A stretch of 64,000 nt of DNA, from positions 1,860,001 to 1,924,000 of the forward strand of contig NZ_CP093342.1 in NCBI RefSeq assembly GCF_022637555.1, given 5' to 3'. The translations under genes were made by a program, and so were the position numbers. The notes below the pieces were generated by a model. That model made no database searches. It was given only the letters and a program-made list of their open reading frames with translations, and had not been told where the DNA came from. The DNA comes from Microbacterium sp. H1-D42 (GTDB taxonomy: Bacteria; Actinomycetota; Actinomycetes; Actinomycetales; Microbacteriaceae). Shown here piece after piece: positions 17,601 through 26,326 of the stretch (positions are counted from its first letter, which is position 1; every line of letters starts with the position of its first letter).

Positions 17601-18695
17601 TCAGACCGCGCCGACTCCGAACACGAGACCCAGTGCGTACGTGATCGCCGCGGCGCCGAAGCCGATCGCCAGCTGACGCAGAGCACGCCGCAGCGGCGGA
17701 CCGCCGGAGAGGATCCCGACCATCGCCCCCGTCGCCATCAGCGCGACGCCGACGAGACCCAGCGCGACCAGGATCGCGGAGAGCCCGCTGAGCCCGAAGA
17801 TCCAGGGCAGCACCGGCACGATCGCACCAGAAGCGAACAGCAGGAAGCTCGAGATCGCGGCCGTCCAGTCATTGCCGATGATCTCGTGGTCGTCGTGCCC
17901 GATGTGCGTGCCGATCGGTCCGGTGCTGGTGCGCCGCACTCCGGCGCGCGCCGCGGTCACGACGCGCTCCGCTCGGGCCAGCGCCTCTTCCTCCCCCACG
18001 CCGCGTGCGCGGTACACGAGCGCCAGCTCGTTGGCGTCGATGTCCAGATCGCCGGCGGCAGCATCCGCATCGTCGTTGGCCTCGGTGGCAGCAAGCAGCT
18101 CGCGCTGGGACCGAACCGACACGAACTCCCCCGCGCCCATCGAGAGCGCGCCGGCGAGCAGGCCGGCCACGCCGCTGAAGAGCACGAAGGATCCGCTGAC
18201 CCCGGTCGCGCCGATGCCCAGCACCAGGGCGAGGTTGGAGACGAGACCGTCGTTGGCGCCGAACACCGCGGCGCGGAACGAGCCGGACAGGCGCCGGCGT
18301 CCGCGCGCGGCCAGCCCGCGGACGACTTCATAGTGCACTTTCTCGTCGGCTCGCATGGCCGGCGTCGCATGCTTTTCGGAGTCGTACGGCGAACGCGCCT
18401 CCGCGCTCTGGGCGAGGGCGAGCACGAAGATGGACCCGAATCGGCCTGCCATCCAACCCAGCATCCGAGACCGGAGCCCTGCCCGCGGCAGCCGCGCCGG
18501 CTCCGTGCCGAGCAGATCGAGCCAGTGCTGCTCGTGGCGACGCTCGGCGTCGGCGAGCGAGAGCAGGATGTCGCGCTCCTCGCCCTTCTTGCGTGCGGCG
18601 AGGCGCGCGTAGACGGCGCCTTCGGCGCGTTCCTCGACAAGGTAGCGGGCCCACTGCTTGCGGTCGGCGGCAGTGGGTTGGGCGGGCGCGGTCAT
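17601..18695 (-). CDS. ferritin-like/VIT1-CCC1 transporter fusion
   Basis: This 364-residue protein joins two modules. Residues about 10-150 form a helical ferritin-like (rubrerythrin-type) domain with metal-ligand candidates in VEERAEGAVY and in the ADAERRHEQHW helix. Residues about 165-360 are a VIT1/CCC1-type transporter with the signature AVFGANDGLVSNLALVLG, the cytoplasmic EFVSVRSQREL segment and five membrane helices. Similar fusions (membrane-bound ferritin, MbfA) export iron or manganese in proteobacteria, so a role in metal detoxification is likely. It follows the SF2 helicase gene by 115 bases on the same strand. No iron-box operator was recognised upstream. Confidence 0.88.
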   Translation of the reverse strand: MTAPAQPTAADRKQWARYLVEERAEGAVYARLAARKKGEERDILLSLADAERRHEQHWLDLLGTEPARLPRAGLRSRMLGWMAGRFGSIFVLALAQSAEARSPYDSEKHATPAMRADEKVHYEVVRGLAARGRRRLSGSFRAAVFGANDGLVSNLALVLGIGATGVSGSFVLFSGVAGLLAGALSMGAGEFVSVRSQRELLAATEANDDADAAAGDLDIDANELALVYRARGVGEEEALARAERVVTAARAGVRRTSTGPIGTHIGHDDHEIIGNDWTAAISSFLLFASGAIVPVLPWIFGLSGLSAILVALGLVGVALMATGAMVGILSGGPPLRRALRQLAIGFGAAAITYALGLVFGVGAV

Positions 18696-18810
18696 GGATC
18701 CTCCGGCTCGTGGGCGAACATTCCACGCTATCGAGCACAGGCCGCGAGAACCGCATCAGGACGGCGATTGACAGGATTTCGGATGCCCGAAGCAGGCCTT
18801 CCTGCAGGGG

Positions 18811-20553
18811 TCAGGAGCGGACGCGCTTGCGCAGCACGTCGATGCGGGACTGCAGCTGCGTCACCGTAGCCTGTGCCACCGATGGCCCCCCGCACACCCG
18901 GCGCAGCTCGGCGTGCACCGAGCCGTGCGGTTCACCGCTCTGGCGGGCGTACAACCCGACCAGGCTGTTCAGCAGCTGACGCTGCTCGCGCAGCGTGCGA
19001 TGCAGCGGAGCGGGCAGGGTGGTCGTCGCCTCCGGCGGTGCAACGGCCTCTCGGGCCTCGCGCAGCCGCCCTTGGCGCGTCTGCCGTTGCATGAGCAGCT
19101 CGTGCACGTGCTCGGGTTCGAGCAGCCCAGGGAATCCGATGAACTCCTCTTCTTCGGGAGTGCCGGGTTCGGCGAGCTGCCCGAACTCCTTGCCGTCGAA
19201 GACGACGCGGTCGAAGTGTGCGAGCGACGAGATCGCCTGGTAACTGAACTCCTGGGTGAGGGCATCCGATGCGTCATCTTCGCGGTTCGCGCTCTCCAGC
19301 AGCGAGTCCTCGAGGCCCTCGTCATCCTTGGTCTGCCGATCCAGCGCGTGATCGCGCTGCTTCTCCATCTCGTTCGCGAGCGTCATCAGCACAGGCACAT
19401 TCGGCAGGAAGACGCTCGCCGCCTCACCCCGGCGCCTGGCGCGCACGAAGCGGCCGATGGCCTGCGCGAAGAACAGCGGCGTGGACGACGAGGTGGCGTA
19501 GACGCCGACGGCGAGTCGCGGCACGTCCACGCCTTCCGACACCATGCGCACGGCCACCATCCAGCGCCTGGTGTTGCCGCTGAACTGGTCGATGCGCTCT
19601 GAGGCCGTCGCGTCGTCGGAGAGCACGATCGTCGCCTGTTCGCCGGTGATGCTGTGCAGGATCTTCGCGTAGGCGCGTGCGACGGTCTGGTCGGTGGCGA
19701 GCACCAGTCCCCCGGCATCCGGCACGTGGTGGCGGATCTCGGTGAGTCGGCGGTCGGCGGCGGAGAGGACCGCCGGCATCCACTCCCCCTCAGGGTCGAG
19801 GGCCGTGCGCCACGCCTGCGAGTTGACGTCCTTCGTGTTGTCCTGGCCCAGGTGCGCTTCGAGCTCATCACCGGCGCTGGTCCGCCAGCGCATCTTGCCC
19901 GAGTACATGTGGAACAGCACCGGGCGCACGACGCCGTCCTCGAGAGCACGTCCGTACCCGTACGAGTAGTCGGTGCTCGAGATCCGCGCGCCGGATTCGT
20001 CGGGCAGATACTCCACGAACGGGATCGGCGCGGTGTCGCTGCGGAATGGCGTGCCGGAGAGCAGCAGCCGCCGCCTGGCCGGTGCGTAGGCGTCGCGGAT
20101 CGCATCACCCCAGCTCAGCGCGTCGCCGCCGTGGTGCACCTCGTCGAGGATCACCAGCGTCTTGGCGTCCTCCGTCAGATGCCGGTGCACAGACGAGCGC
20201 GCGGCGACCTGCGCGTAGGTCACGACCACGCCGTGGTAGTGCCGCGCGGGTGCCCAATGGCTGTTCCTGAAGCGGGGATCGAGTCGGATGCTGACGCGTG
20301 CCGCCGCGTCTGCCCACTGCGTCTTCAGATGCTCGGTGGGGGCGACCACGATGATCCGATTGACCTCGCCCATGCGCAGAAGCTCGACGGCGAGCGTGAG
20401 CGCGAAGGTCGTCTTGCCTGCGCCCGGTGTCGCCGCCACGAGGAAGTCCCGCTGGTCAGCGCTGAAATAGCGATCCAGCGCCTCACGCTGCCATGCCCTC
20501 AGCTTGTCTGCGGTTCCCCAAGGAGCGCGCTGGGGAAAGGACGGAGAGAGCAT
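18811..20553 (-). CDS. superfamily 2 DEAD/DEAH-type helicase
   Basis: This 580-residue protein has a type III restriction/UvrB-like helicase core. Its motifs are Walker A AATPGAGKTTFAL near residue 45, DExH box ILDEVHHGGD, motif III LLSGTPFRSD and motif VI QAIGRFVRARRRG. No nuclease or methyltransferase domain is fused and no partner restriction gene lies next to it, so this is not evidence for a restriction system. The C-terminal 120 residues are charged and helical. The start was set at MLSPSFPQRAPWG, where the core begins; the 39 codons upstream run into the divergent SGNH hydrolase promoter. The biological role is unknown, with DNA repair as one possibility. Confidence 0.87.
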   Translation of the reverse strand: MLSPSFPQRAPWGTADKLRAWQREALDRYFSADQRDFLVAATPGAGKTTFALTLAVELLRMGEVNRIIVVAPTEHLKTQWADAAARVSIRLDPRFRNSHWAPARHYHGVVVTYAQVAARSSVHRHLTEDAKTLVILDEVHHGGDALSWGDAIRDAYAPARRRLLLSGTPFRSDTAPIPFVEYLPDESGARISSTDYSYGYGRALEDGVVRPVLFHMYSGKMRWRTSAGDELEAHLGQDNTKDVNSQAWRTALDPEGEWMPAVLSAADRRLTEIRHHVPDAGGLVLATDQTVARAYAKILHSITGEQATIVLSDDATASERIDQFSGNTRRWMVAVRMVSEGVDVPRLAVGVYATSSSTPLFFAQAIGRFVRARRRGEAASVFLPNVPVLMTLANEMEKQRDHALDRQTKDDEGLEDSLLESANREDDASDALTQEFSYQAISSLAHFDRVVFDGKEFGQLAEPGTPEEEEFIGFPGLLEPEHVHELLMQRQTRQGRLREAREAVAPPEATTTLPAPLHRTLREQRQLLNSLVGLYARQSGEPHGSVHAELRRVCGGPSVAQATVTQLQSRIDVLRKRVRS

Positions 20554-20671
20554 CGAATCAACGATAAGCCAGGCCGCGGACACTCCGGTCCGCGCCGTGC
20601 GGACGGAGCGGGGGTAGGCTCTCATCCTGCGCCGTTGGCACCCCTGTGGCGCTTCCCGCGAAGGAGACACG

Positions 20672-21502
20672 ATGACCGATCAGGAATCGTCACGCACCCC
20701 GTACATCGGCAACGACGGCCCCCAGCCGTGGCGCCGATTCGTCGCCGTCGGCGACTCGTTCACCGAAGGGATCGGCGACCCCGACCCGACACTGCCAGGC
20801 AGTCACCGCGGCTGGGCAGACCGCGTTGCAGAGGTGCTCGCACGGGACGTCGATGACTTCGCGTACGCGAATCTCGCGGTCAGGGGAAAGCTGATCGGGC
20901 AGATCGCGGCGGAGCAGATCCAGCCTGCCGTCGATCTGAAACCCGATCTGATCTCGATCTGCGCTGGTGGCAACGACGTCATCCGCCCCGGCACCGACCC
21001 GGACGCCATCGCCGTGCAGCTCGAGGATGCTGTCACGCGCCTCTCGTCCACGGGTGCCGCCGTCGTGCTGTTCACCGGCATCGACACCGGATTCACCCCC
21101 GTGTTCCGGGCGTTCCGCGGCAAGGTCGCGATCTACAACGAGAACGTCCGGACGATCGCCGACCGGCACGACTGCATCGTCGCCGATCAGTGGGCGCTCA
21201 AGACGATCCAGGACACCCGCTTCTTCGCCGATGACCGACTGCATCTGAATCCGCTCGGGCACCACGAGGTGGCGCGCATGGTGCTGCGTTCCCTGAACGT
21301 GCAGAACGATCTGCAGGCGATGCAGCCCGAACCGCTTCCGGTGCGCACGTGGCGTGAAGCGCGTGCAGAGGACATCGGCTGGGCACGGGAGCACCTCGTG
21401 CCGTGGGTGCTGCGGCGCCTGCGCCATCAGTCGTCCGGCGATCACATCGGCGCCAAGCGACCGGATGCCGTGCCGGTGATCGTCCTGGAGGACGACGCCT
21501 GA
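20672..21502 (+). CDS. SGNH/GDSL family hydrolase
   Basis: This 276-residue protein is a serine esterase or acyl hydrolase of the SGNH family. Block I is GDSFTEGIGD near residue 27 with the nucleophilic serine, the block II glycine is in NLAVRGKL, block III is GGNDV near residue 102, and block V is DRLHLNPLGHHE with the catalytic aspartate and histidine. There is no signal peptide, so it is probably cytoplasmic. AAGGAG lies 8 bases before the ATG. Its stop codon is only 2 bases from the convergent SpoU methyltransferase stop. The substrate is unknown. Confidence 0.9.
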   Translation: MTDQESSRTPYIGNDGPQPWRRFVAVGDSFTEGIGDPDPTLPGSHRGWADRVAEVLARDVDDFAYANLAVRGKLIGQIAAEQIQPAVDLKPDLISICAGGNDVIRPGTDPDAIAVQLEDAVTRLSSTGAAVVLFTGIDTGFTPVFRAFRGKVAIYNENVRTIADRHDCIVADQWALKTIQDTRFFADDRLHLNPLGHHEVARMVLRSLNVQNDLQAMQPEPLPVRTWREARAEDIGWAREHLVPWVLRRLRHQSSGDHIGAKRPDAVPVIVLEDDA

Positions 21503-21504
21503 CC

Positions 21505-22305
21505 TCAGCGCGTCAGCGCCCAGACGGCCACCGCTGCGGCGGAGGCGACGTTCAGTGAGTCCACTCCTCCTGCCATCGGGATCGTGACGATGCGGTCAGC
21601 CGCGTCGAGCGCGCCACGCGAGAGTCCCTCGCCTTCGGTGCCCATCACGAGCGCGACCCGCTCCGGACTCGATGCCGCGTAGGCATCGAGCGCCACGGCA
21701 TCGTCGCTCAGCGCCAGCGCCGCGATCTCGAAGCCGTGTGCATGAAGCTGTGGACCCGCCGCACTCCACTCGCCGATGCGCGTCCACGGCACCTGGAAGA
21801 CCGTCCCCATACTCACGCGCACGCTGCGGCGGTACAGCGGATCACCACACCGTGGGGTGACCAGCACGGCGTCGGCGCCGAGCCCAGCCGCGGCACGGAA
21901 CGCCGCACCGATGTTGGTCGGATCGGCGATGTCCTCCAGCACGAGCACCCGACGCGCATCCGCCACCACGTCAGACAGCGACGGCATCTCCGGCCTGTGC
22001 ATGGCGGCCATCACCCCACGGTGCACTGCAAACCCGGTCAGCTGCTCGGCCACCGCATCGGACACCACATAGACGGGAACGTCATGCGCGCCGAAGAGCG
22101 GCGCGACGGCATCCACCCACTTCTGCTGCGTCAGCACAGACCGCGGCCGGTGTCCGGCCGCCAGCGCCCGCTCGATCACCTTCGCCGACTCGGCGATGTA
22201 GAGCCCGCCCTCGGGCTCCTGCACGCGTCGCAGCGCGGCATCAGTCAGTGATCGATAGTCATCGAGCAGGGGGTCGCGCGCATCGGAGACGGACTGCAGG
22301 TGCAT
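21505..22305 (-). CDS. SpoU/TrmH family RNA 2'-O-methyltransferase
   Basis: This 266-residue protein has an N-terminal substrate-binding domain (about residues 5-95) and a C-terminal SPOUT knot. The three knot motifs are visible: LEDIADPTNIGAAFR (motif 1, with N and R), VMGTEGEGLS (motif 2) and IPMAGGVDSLNVASAAAV (motif 3). It should methylate the 2'-hydroxyl of rRNA or tRNA; the target is not predictable. The start at MHLQSVSDARD is where the family begins, and it leaves 55 bases to the divergent sirtuin gene. Upstream in-frame codons would overlap that gene. Confidence 0.93.
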   Translation of the reverse strand: MHLQSVSDARDPLLDDYRSLTDAALRRVQEPEGGLYIAESAKVIERALAAGHRPRSVLTQQKWVDAVAPLFGAHDVPVYVVSDAVAEQLTGFAVHRGVMAAMHRPEMPSLSDVVADARRVLVLEDIADPTNIGAAFRAAAGLGADAVLVTPRCGDPLYRRSVRVSMGTVFQVPWTRIGEWSAAGPQLHAHGFEIAALALSDDAVALDAYAASSPERVALVMGTEGEGLSRGALDAADRIVTIPMAGGVDSLNVASAAAVAVWALTR

Positions 22306-22360
22306 GGTTCCACTCTGGCAGTTCGAGCCTGTGCCGGCGCACCCGGCATAGACTTCCCTC

Positions 22361-23209
22361 GTGCCGTCGATCGAACTCTCCGAACACGATCCCGACGCCC
22401 TCGACCGTGCCTCGGAGCTGCTCAGCGGGCGACGGACGGCTGTGCTCACCGGCGCCGGCATCTCCACCGACTCCGGCATCCCCGCCTATCGCGGCGCCGG
22501 CGCCCCCGCGCGGGTGAACCCGATGACGATCCAGACGTACCTCGGCGATGAGGCCGCACGACGTCGGTACTGGATGGGAGGGCACCTCGGCTACCGGCGA
22601 TTCACCTCCCCGGACCCCAACGGCGGGCACCTCGCGCTCGCCGCGCTGGAAGAGCACGGGGATGTGACCGGCGTCATCACCCAGAACGTCGACGGCCTGC
22701 ACCTGCGGGCCGGCAGCAAGCGGGTCATCGAACTGCACGGCACGATGCACCGCGTGCACTGCCTGGACTGCGGGCAGGTCTTCGATCGGCGCGCCATCGC
22801 CGAGCAGATCGATGAGCTCAACCCGTGGGTCACCGTGCCGGAGAACATCGTCCTCAACCCGGACGGCGATGTCACGCCTGAGAGCTCGGAGGGCTTCGTG
22901 GTCCCGCCGTGCACCGTCTGCGGCGGCATGCTCAAGCCCGAGGTCGTCTACTTCGGCGAGTTCGTGCCGGTGGGCAGGTTCCGACTCTCGGAGTCGCTGG
23001 TGCACGGCTCGGATGCGCTGCTGGTGGCGGGCACCTCGCTGACGGTGAACTCGGGCATCCGCATCATCGAGCGCGCCAGGCGCCGCGACATGCCTCTGGT
23101 GATCATCAATCGCGAGCCGACCCGCGCTGATGCCTGGGCAGACGAAGTGATCGCAGGCGGCACCACCGCGGTGCTCACAGCGCTCGCCACGCGGTTCGGC
23201 GCTCTCTGA
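22361..23209 (+). CDS. Sir2-family NAD-dependent protein deacylase
   Basis: This 282-residue sirtuin has GAGISTDSGIPAYRG near residues 31-45, TQNVDGLH with the NAD-binding Asn-Asp near 107-114, the catalytic histidine in ELHGTMHRVHC, and a four-cysteine zinc site (CLDC and, after an insertion, CTVC). The GTSLTVNSG motif near the C-terminus binds NAD. It releases acyl groups from lysines using NAD. Translation starts at a GTG. It is followed 23 bases later by the histidine phosphatase gene, likely co-transcribed. Confidence 0.94.
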   Translation: MPSIELSEHDPDALDRASELLSGRRTAVLTGAGISTDSGIPAYRGAGAPARVNPMTIQTYLGDEAARRRYWMGGHLGYRRFTSPDPNGGHLALAALEEHGDVTGVITQNVDGLHLRAGSKRVIELHGTMHRVHCLDCGQVFDRRAIAEQIDELNPWVTVPENIVLNPDGDVTPESSEGFVVPPCTVCGGMLKPEVVYFGEFVPVGRFRLSESLVHGSDALLVAGTSLTVNSGIRIIERARRRDMPLVIINREPTRADAWADEVIAGGTTAVLTALATRFGAL

Positions 23210-23232
23210 TCCGTCTCGCCTATGGTGTTGGG

Positions 23233-23820
23233 GTGACCCTTCTGACTCTCGTGCGCCATGGCCAGACCGACTGGAATCTCGACCGGCGGATCCAGGGCAC
23301 CACCGACATCCCGCTGAACGACACCGGACGCGCCGACGCCCGGTACGCCGCGGGACGTCTCTCGGCCGGCATGCACCACTCGATCTATGCGAGCCCGCTG
23401 CTGCGGGCGCACGAGACCGCGACGATCATCGCCGCAGAGCTCGGCCTGCAGCCGCCCACGCTCGTCGAGGACGTGCGCGAGCGCGAGTTCGGCGATGGCG
23501 AGGGGATGCTGGTCGCCGACTACATCGCGAACTACGGCGACTGGCATGCCGCGGTGCCTGGAGCCGAGTCGCTGGATGCGGTCTGCGTCCGCGCGATGGG
23601 TGCGCTGCACCGGATCGCCCGCGAGGCGCGGCGCCGCTCGGCGCCCACGGCCGAGTCCGTCATCGTCGTGACGCACGGTGGCGTCATCCGGTCGCTGATC
23701 GACCACGTCTCCGGTGGCACTCTGCCCAAGGTGGGCAGCACCCTCGCGAACGGGTCCGTGCACCGATTCGAGGCGTCACCGGGTTCGCTGCGGCTGCTCG
23801 AGGAGGCTGTCGTCCTCTGA
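23233..23820 (+). CDS. histidine phosphatase family protein
   Basis: This 195-residue protein belongs to the phosphoglycerate mutase-like histidine phosphatases. The phosphohistidine motif is LVRHGQTDWN near residues 6-15, the second arginine lies in SPLLRAHETA, the acid in EREFGDGEG, and the second histidine in VVTHGGVIRSL. It is too short for a cofactor-dependent phosphoglycerate mutase and is more likely a broad phosphatase. It starts with GTG 23 bases after the sirtuin gene. The 49 bases between its stop and the convergent citE-like gene hold no strong terminator. Confidence 0.92.
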   Translation: MTLLTLVRHGQTDWNLDRRIQGTTDIPLNDTGRADARYAAGRLSAGMHHSIYASPLLRAHETATIIAAELGLQPPTLVEDVREREFGDGEGMLVADYIANYGDWHAAVPGAESLDAVCVRAMGALHRIAREARRRSAPTAESVIVVTHGGVIRSLIDHVSGGTLPKVGSTLANGSVHRFEASPGSLRLLEEAVVL

Positions 23821-23869
23821 CGCGAGGAGCTGCGCCTTCGCGCGCTGATCCCGCTCAGGCTGACCCCTC

Positions 23870-24670
23870 TCAGGCCCGGCCCAGCACCGCCCTGGCATGC
23901 CGCAGCACCGGCTCGTCGACCATGCGCCCCTCGAACCGGAAGACACCGCGCTCGGCGTCGGCGGCGACGAGCACGGCCCGTGCCCACTCCACGGCGGCAG
24001 GATCAGGTCGGTAGGCCTCGCGGATCGCCTCGACCTGCTTGGGGTGGATGCACGCCGTCGCGCCGAATCCGGATGCCACAGCGTCGGCGGCCTCGGCGGC
24101 GAGCCCGTCCAGGTCGTCGATGTCGAGATGCACGGCATCGATCGCGGTCTTGCCTTGTGCGCCGGCGGCGACCAGCACCTGGGCACGCGCGAACCGCGCG
24201 ACGTCGCGATAGGTCCCGTCTGCGAAACGGCTCGACATGCCCCCGAGCGAGGCGACCAGATCCTCGGCGCCCCACATCAGCGCCGTGGTGCGCTGGTGTA
24301 CGGCGATGTCGCCCGACCGGTGCACACCGCGCGCGGTCTCGCACAGCGCGATCAGCGAGTAGGTGGCGTCGAAGGCATCGAAGGCTGAGGGGTCTTCGCT
24401 CTTGGCGACCATCACGGTGCGGAACGATGTGCGCGACAGTGCCTCGAGGTCTTTGATGAAGTCCCTCGTGTCCGGGGCGTTCACTCGCACGATCACACGG
24501 GCGGGATCGACGTCAGCCGCGACGATGTTCTCGCGCGCCTTGGCTTTGGCCGCGGGCAGCACGGCATCCTCGAGGTCGAGGATGACAGCATCCGACTTCT
24601 GCAGCGCGCCGGCGAAGCGATCCGGACGATCCGCCGGGCAGAACAGCAGCGCGGGGCCGAGGGTGAACAT
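23870..24670 (-). CDS. CitE-like lyase, probable (R)-HMG-CoA/(S)-citramalyl-CoA lyase
   Basis: This 266-residue TIM-barrel protein of the HpcH/HpaI-CitE family shows the metal and CoA motifs AVILDLEDAVLP near residues 28-39, ALCETARGVH near 110 and CIHPKQVEAIREAY near 210. M. tuberculosis Rv2498c, the orthologous gene in a locus of the same composition, is a bifunctional lyase for (R)-3-hydroxy-3-methylglutaryl-CoA and (S)-citramalyl-CoA. Here too the gene is next to maoC, an acyl-CoA dehydrogenase and a carboxylase. That context makes the last step of leucine breakdown (acetyl-CoA plus acetoacetate) the best guess, although a plain citrate-lyase-like annotation is possible. It lies 3 bases after maoC. 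Confidence 0.85.
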   Translation of the reverse strand: MFTLGPALLFCPADRPDRFAGALQKSDAVILDLEDAVLPAAKAKARENIVAADVDPARVIVRVNAPDTRDFIKDLEALSRTSFRTVMVAKSEDPSAFDAFDATYSLIALCETARGVHRSGDIAVHQRTTALMWGAEDLVASLGGMSSRFADGTYRDVARFARAQVLVAAGAQGKTAIDAVHLDIDDLDGLAAEAADAVASGFGATACIHPKQVEAIREAYRPDPAAVEWARAVLVAADAERGVFRFEGRMVDEPVLRHARAVLGRA

Positions 24671-24673
24671 GAT

Positions 24674-25150
24674 CTATTCCTCTTTCGGCATACAGTGCAT
24701 GAGCGCCGTGCGGGTCGCTGTCGCGACGATCGTGCCGTCCTGGTTGCGACCCGTGTGCGCGATGGTGCAGATGCCCTGGCCTGGGCGCGACGATGAGAGT
24801 CGCTTGTCGACGATGACACTCTCGGTGTAGAGCGTGTCGCCGTGGAACAGCGGGTGTTGAAAGGTGATCTCCCCCAGCCCGAGCTGCGCGACCAGCGTGC
24901 CCTGCGTCAGCTGCCCGACGGATGCCCCGACCATGGTCGACAGGGTCCACATCGAGTTCATCAGGCGCTGCCCGAAGGGCTGCTGCGTGTCGGCGAAGGC
25001 CGCATCGAGGTGCAGGGCCTGGGTGTTCATGGTGAGCGTCGTGAAGAGCACATTGTCGGCCTCGGTGGCCGTGCGACCAGGGCGATGCAGGTAGCGGGCG
25101 CCGACCTCGAACTCCTCGTAGTAGAGGCCGCGCTGCACGATATCGGTCAT
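24674..25150 (-). CDS. MaoC family (R)-specific enoyl-CoA hydratase
   Basis: This 158-residue protein has the single hot-dog fold of MaoC hydratases. The hydratase motif appears as ALHLDAAFADTQQPFGQRL near residues 45-63, with Asp and a Gln/His-type partner, and FQHPLFHGDTLYTES near 97-111 matches the family's substrate-binding strand. In the leucine operon the likely substrate is 3-methylglutaconyl-CoA, giving an (R)-HMG-CoA product that suits the CitE-type lyase. Itaconyl-CoA is an alternative, as reported for the mycobacterial locus. It is separated by 9 bases from the acyl-CoA dehydrogenase upstream. Confidence 0.87.
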   Translation of the reverse strand: MTDIVQRGLYYEEFEVGARYLHRPGRTATEADNVLFTTLTMNTQALHLDAAFADTQQPFGQRLMNSMWTLSTMVGASVGQLTQGTLVAQLGLGEITFQHPLFHGDTLYTESVIVDKRLSSSRPGQGICTIAHTGRNQDGTIVATATRTALMHCMPKEE

Positions 25151-25159
25151 GTCGTCACG

Positions 25160-26326
25160 CTACCCCGCCAGCCCGAGCGCGCGGGCGATCACGAGCAGCT
25201 GCACTTCGGTGGTGCCCTCGCCGATCTCGAGGATCTTCGAGTCGCGGTAGTGCCGTGCCACGGGGTACTCGTTCATGAAGCCATTGCCGCCGAAGATCTG
25301 CGTGGCGTCCCGCGCGTTGTCCATCGCCGCGTCGCCCGAGACGAGCTTCGCGATCGCCGCGGCCTCGGCGAACGGGCGTCCGGCGTCGCGCAGGCGCGCG
25401 GCGTGGTGCCAGGCCAGCCGGGCGGTGTGCACCCTGGCGCGCATGCGGGCGAGTGTGAACTGCGCGTTCTGTCTGGTGCTCAGCGGCGCCCCGAACACGA
25501 CGCGCTTCTGCGCGTAGTCGACGGCGGCCTCCAGACACCCTTCAGCGGCTCCGGTCGCGAGAGCGGCGATCGCGATGCGCCCCTCGTCGAGGATGCTGAG
25601 GAAGTTGCGGAACCCGCTGCCCCGTTCGCCGATCAGGTTCCCGGCCGGAACTCGCACGTCCTGCAGCGTCAGCGGGTGGGTGTCTGAGGCGTTCCAGCCG
25701 ACCTTGTCGTACGCGGGCTCCACGGTGAAACCGGCAGTGCCGTTGGGCACGAGGATCGTCGAGATCTCCTTGCGACCGTCACGGTCGCCGGTGACGGCGG
25801 TCACCGTGACGAAGCGCGTGATGGCGGTGCCGGAGTTGGTGATGAACTGCTTCGTGCCGTTGATCACCCATTCGTCGCCGTCGAGACGCGCTGTCGTGCG
25901 CGTGGCCCCAGCGTCGCTGCCGGCCTCGGGCTCGGTGAGGCCGAATCCGCCCAGCGCCTCACCAGTGAGGAGCGTCGGCAGGTACTCGCGCTTCTGCTCC
26001 TCGGTGCCGAAGCGGTAGATCGGCATCGCACCGAGGCTGACTCCTGCCTCGAGCGTGATCGCGATCGACTGGTCGACGCGCGCGAGGCCTTCGATGGCGA
26101 TGCCGAGCGCGAAGTAGTCGCCGCCCTGTCCGCCGTACTCCTCTGAGAACGGCAGGCCGAACAGGCCCATCTCGCCCATCTGGCGCACGACGTCGAGGTT
26201 CAGGGTGTGCGTGCGATCGGCCTCGTAGGACTGCGGGGCGACCACCTGCTCGGCGAAGTCGCGCACCATCGCTGCGAGTTCGCGCTGATCGTCGTCCAGA
26301 TCGGCGTGGCTCAGTTCGTCGGTCAT
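25160..26326 (-). CDS. acyl-CoA dehydrogenase, probably isovaleryl-CoA dehydrogenase
   Basis: This 388-residue flavoprotein is a full-length acyl-CoA dehydrogenase. It shows the GFGLTEPEAGSDAG FAD-binding signature near residues 125-138, the second signature QIFGGNGFMNEYPVARHYRD near 341-360, and the C-terminal ILEIGEGTTEVQLLVIAR, where glutamate occupies the catalytic-base position. It oxidises a branched acyl-CoA and passes electrons to ETF. Gene order next to a biotin carboxylase parallels fadE19-accA1 of M. tuberculosis and favours isovaleryl-CoA. It overlaps the carboxylase alpha gene by 4 bases. Confidence 0.88.
   Translation of the reverse strand: MTDELSHADLDDDQRELAAMVRDFAEQVVAPQSYEADRTHTLNLDVVRQMGEMGLFGLPFSEEYGGQGGDYFALGIAIEGLARVDQSIAITLEAGVSLGAMPIYRFGTEEQKREYLPTLLTGEALGGFGLTEPEAGSDAGATRTTARLDGDEWVINGTKQFITNSGTAITRFVTVTAVTGDRDGRKEISTILVPNGTAGFTVEPAYDKVGWNASDTHPLTLQDVRVPAGNLIGERGSGFRNFLSILDEGRIAIAALATGAAEGCLEAAVDYAQKRVVFGAPLSTRQNAQFTLARMRARVHTARLAWHHAARLRDAGRPFAEAAAIAKLVSGDAAMDNARDATQIFGGNGFMNEYPVARHYRDSKILEIGEGTTEVQLLVIARALGLAG

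Noticed and set aside
18811..20553. Possible restriction-modification or defence helicase
   Set aside because: The type III-like helicase core has no adjacent methyltransferase, nuclease or other defence gene, and the neighbours are housekeeping genes.
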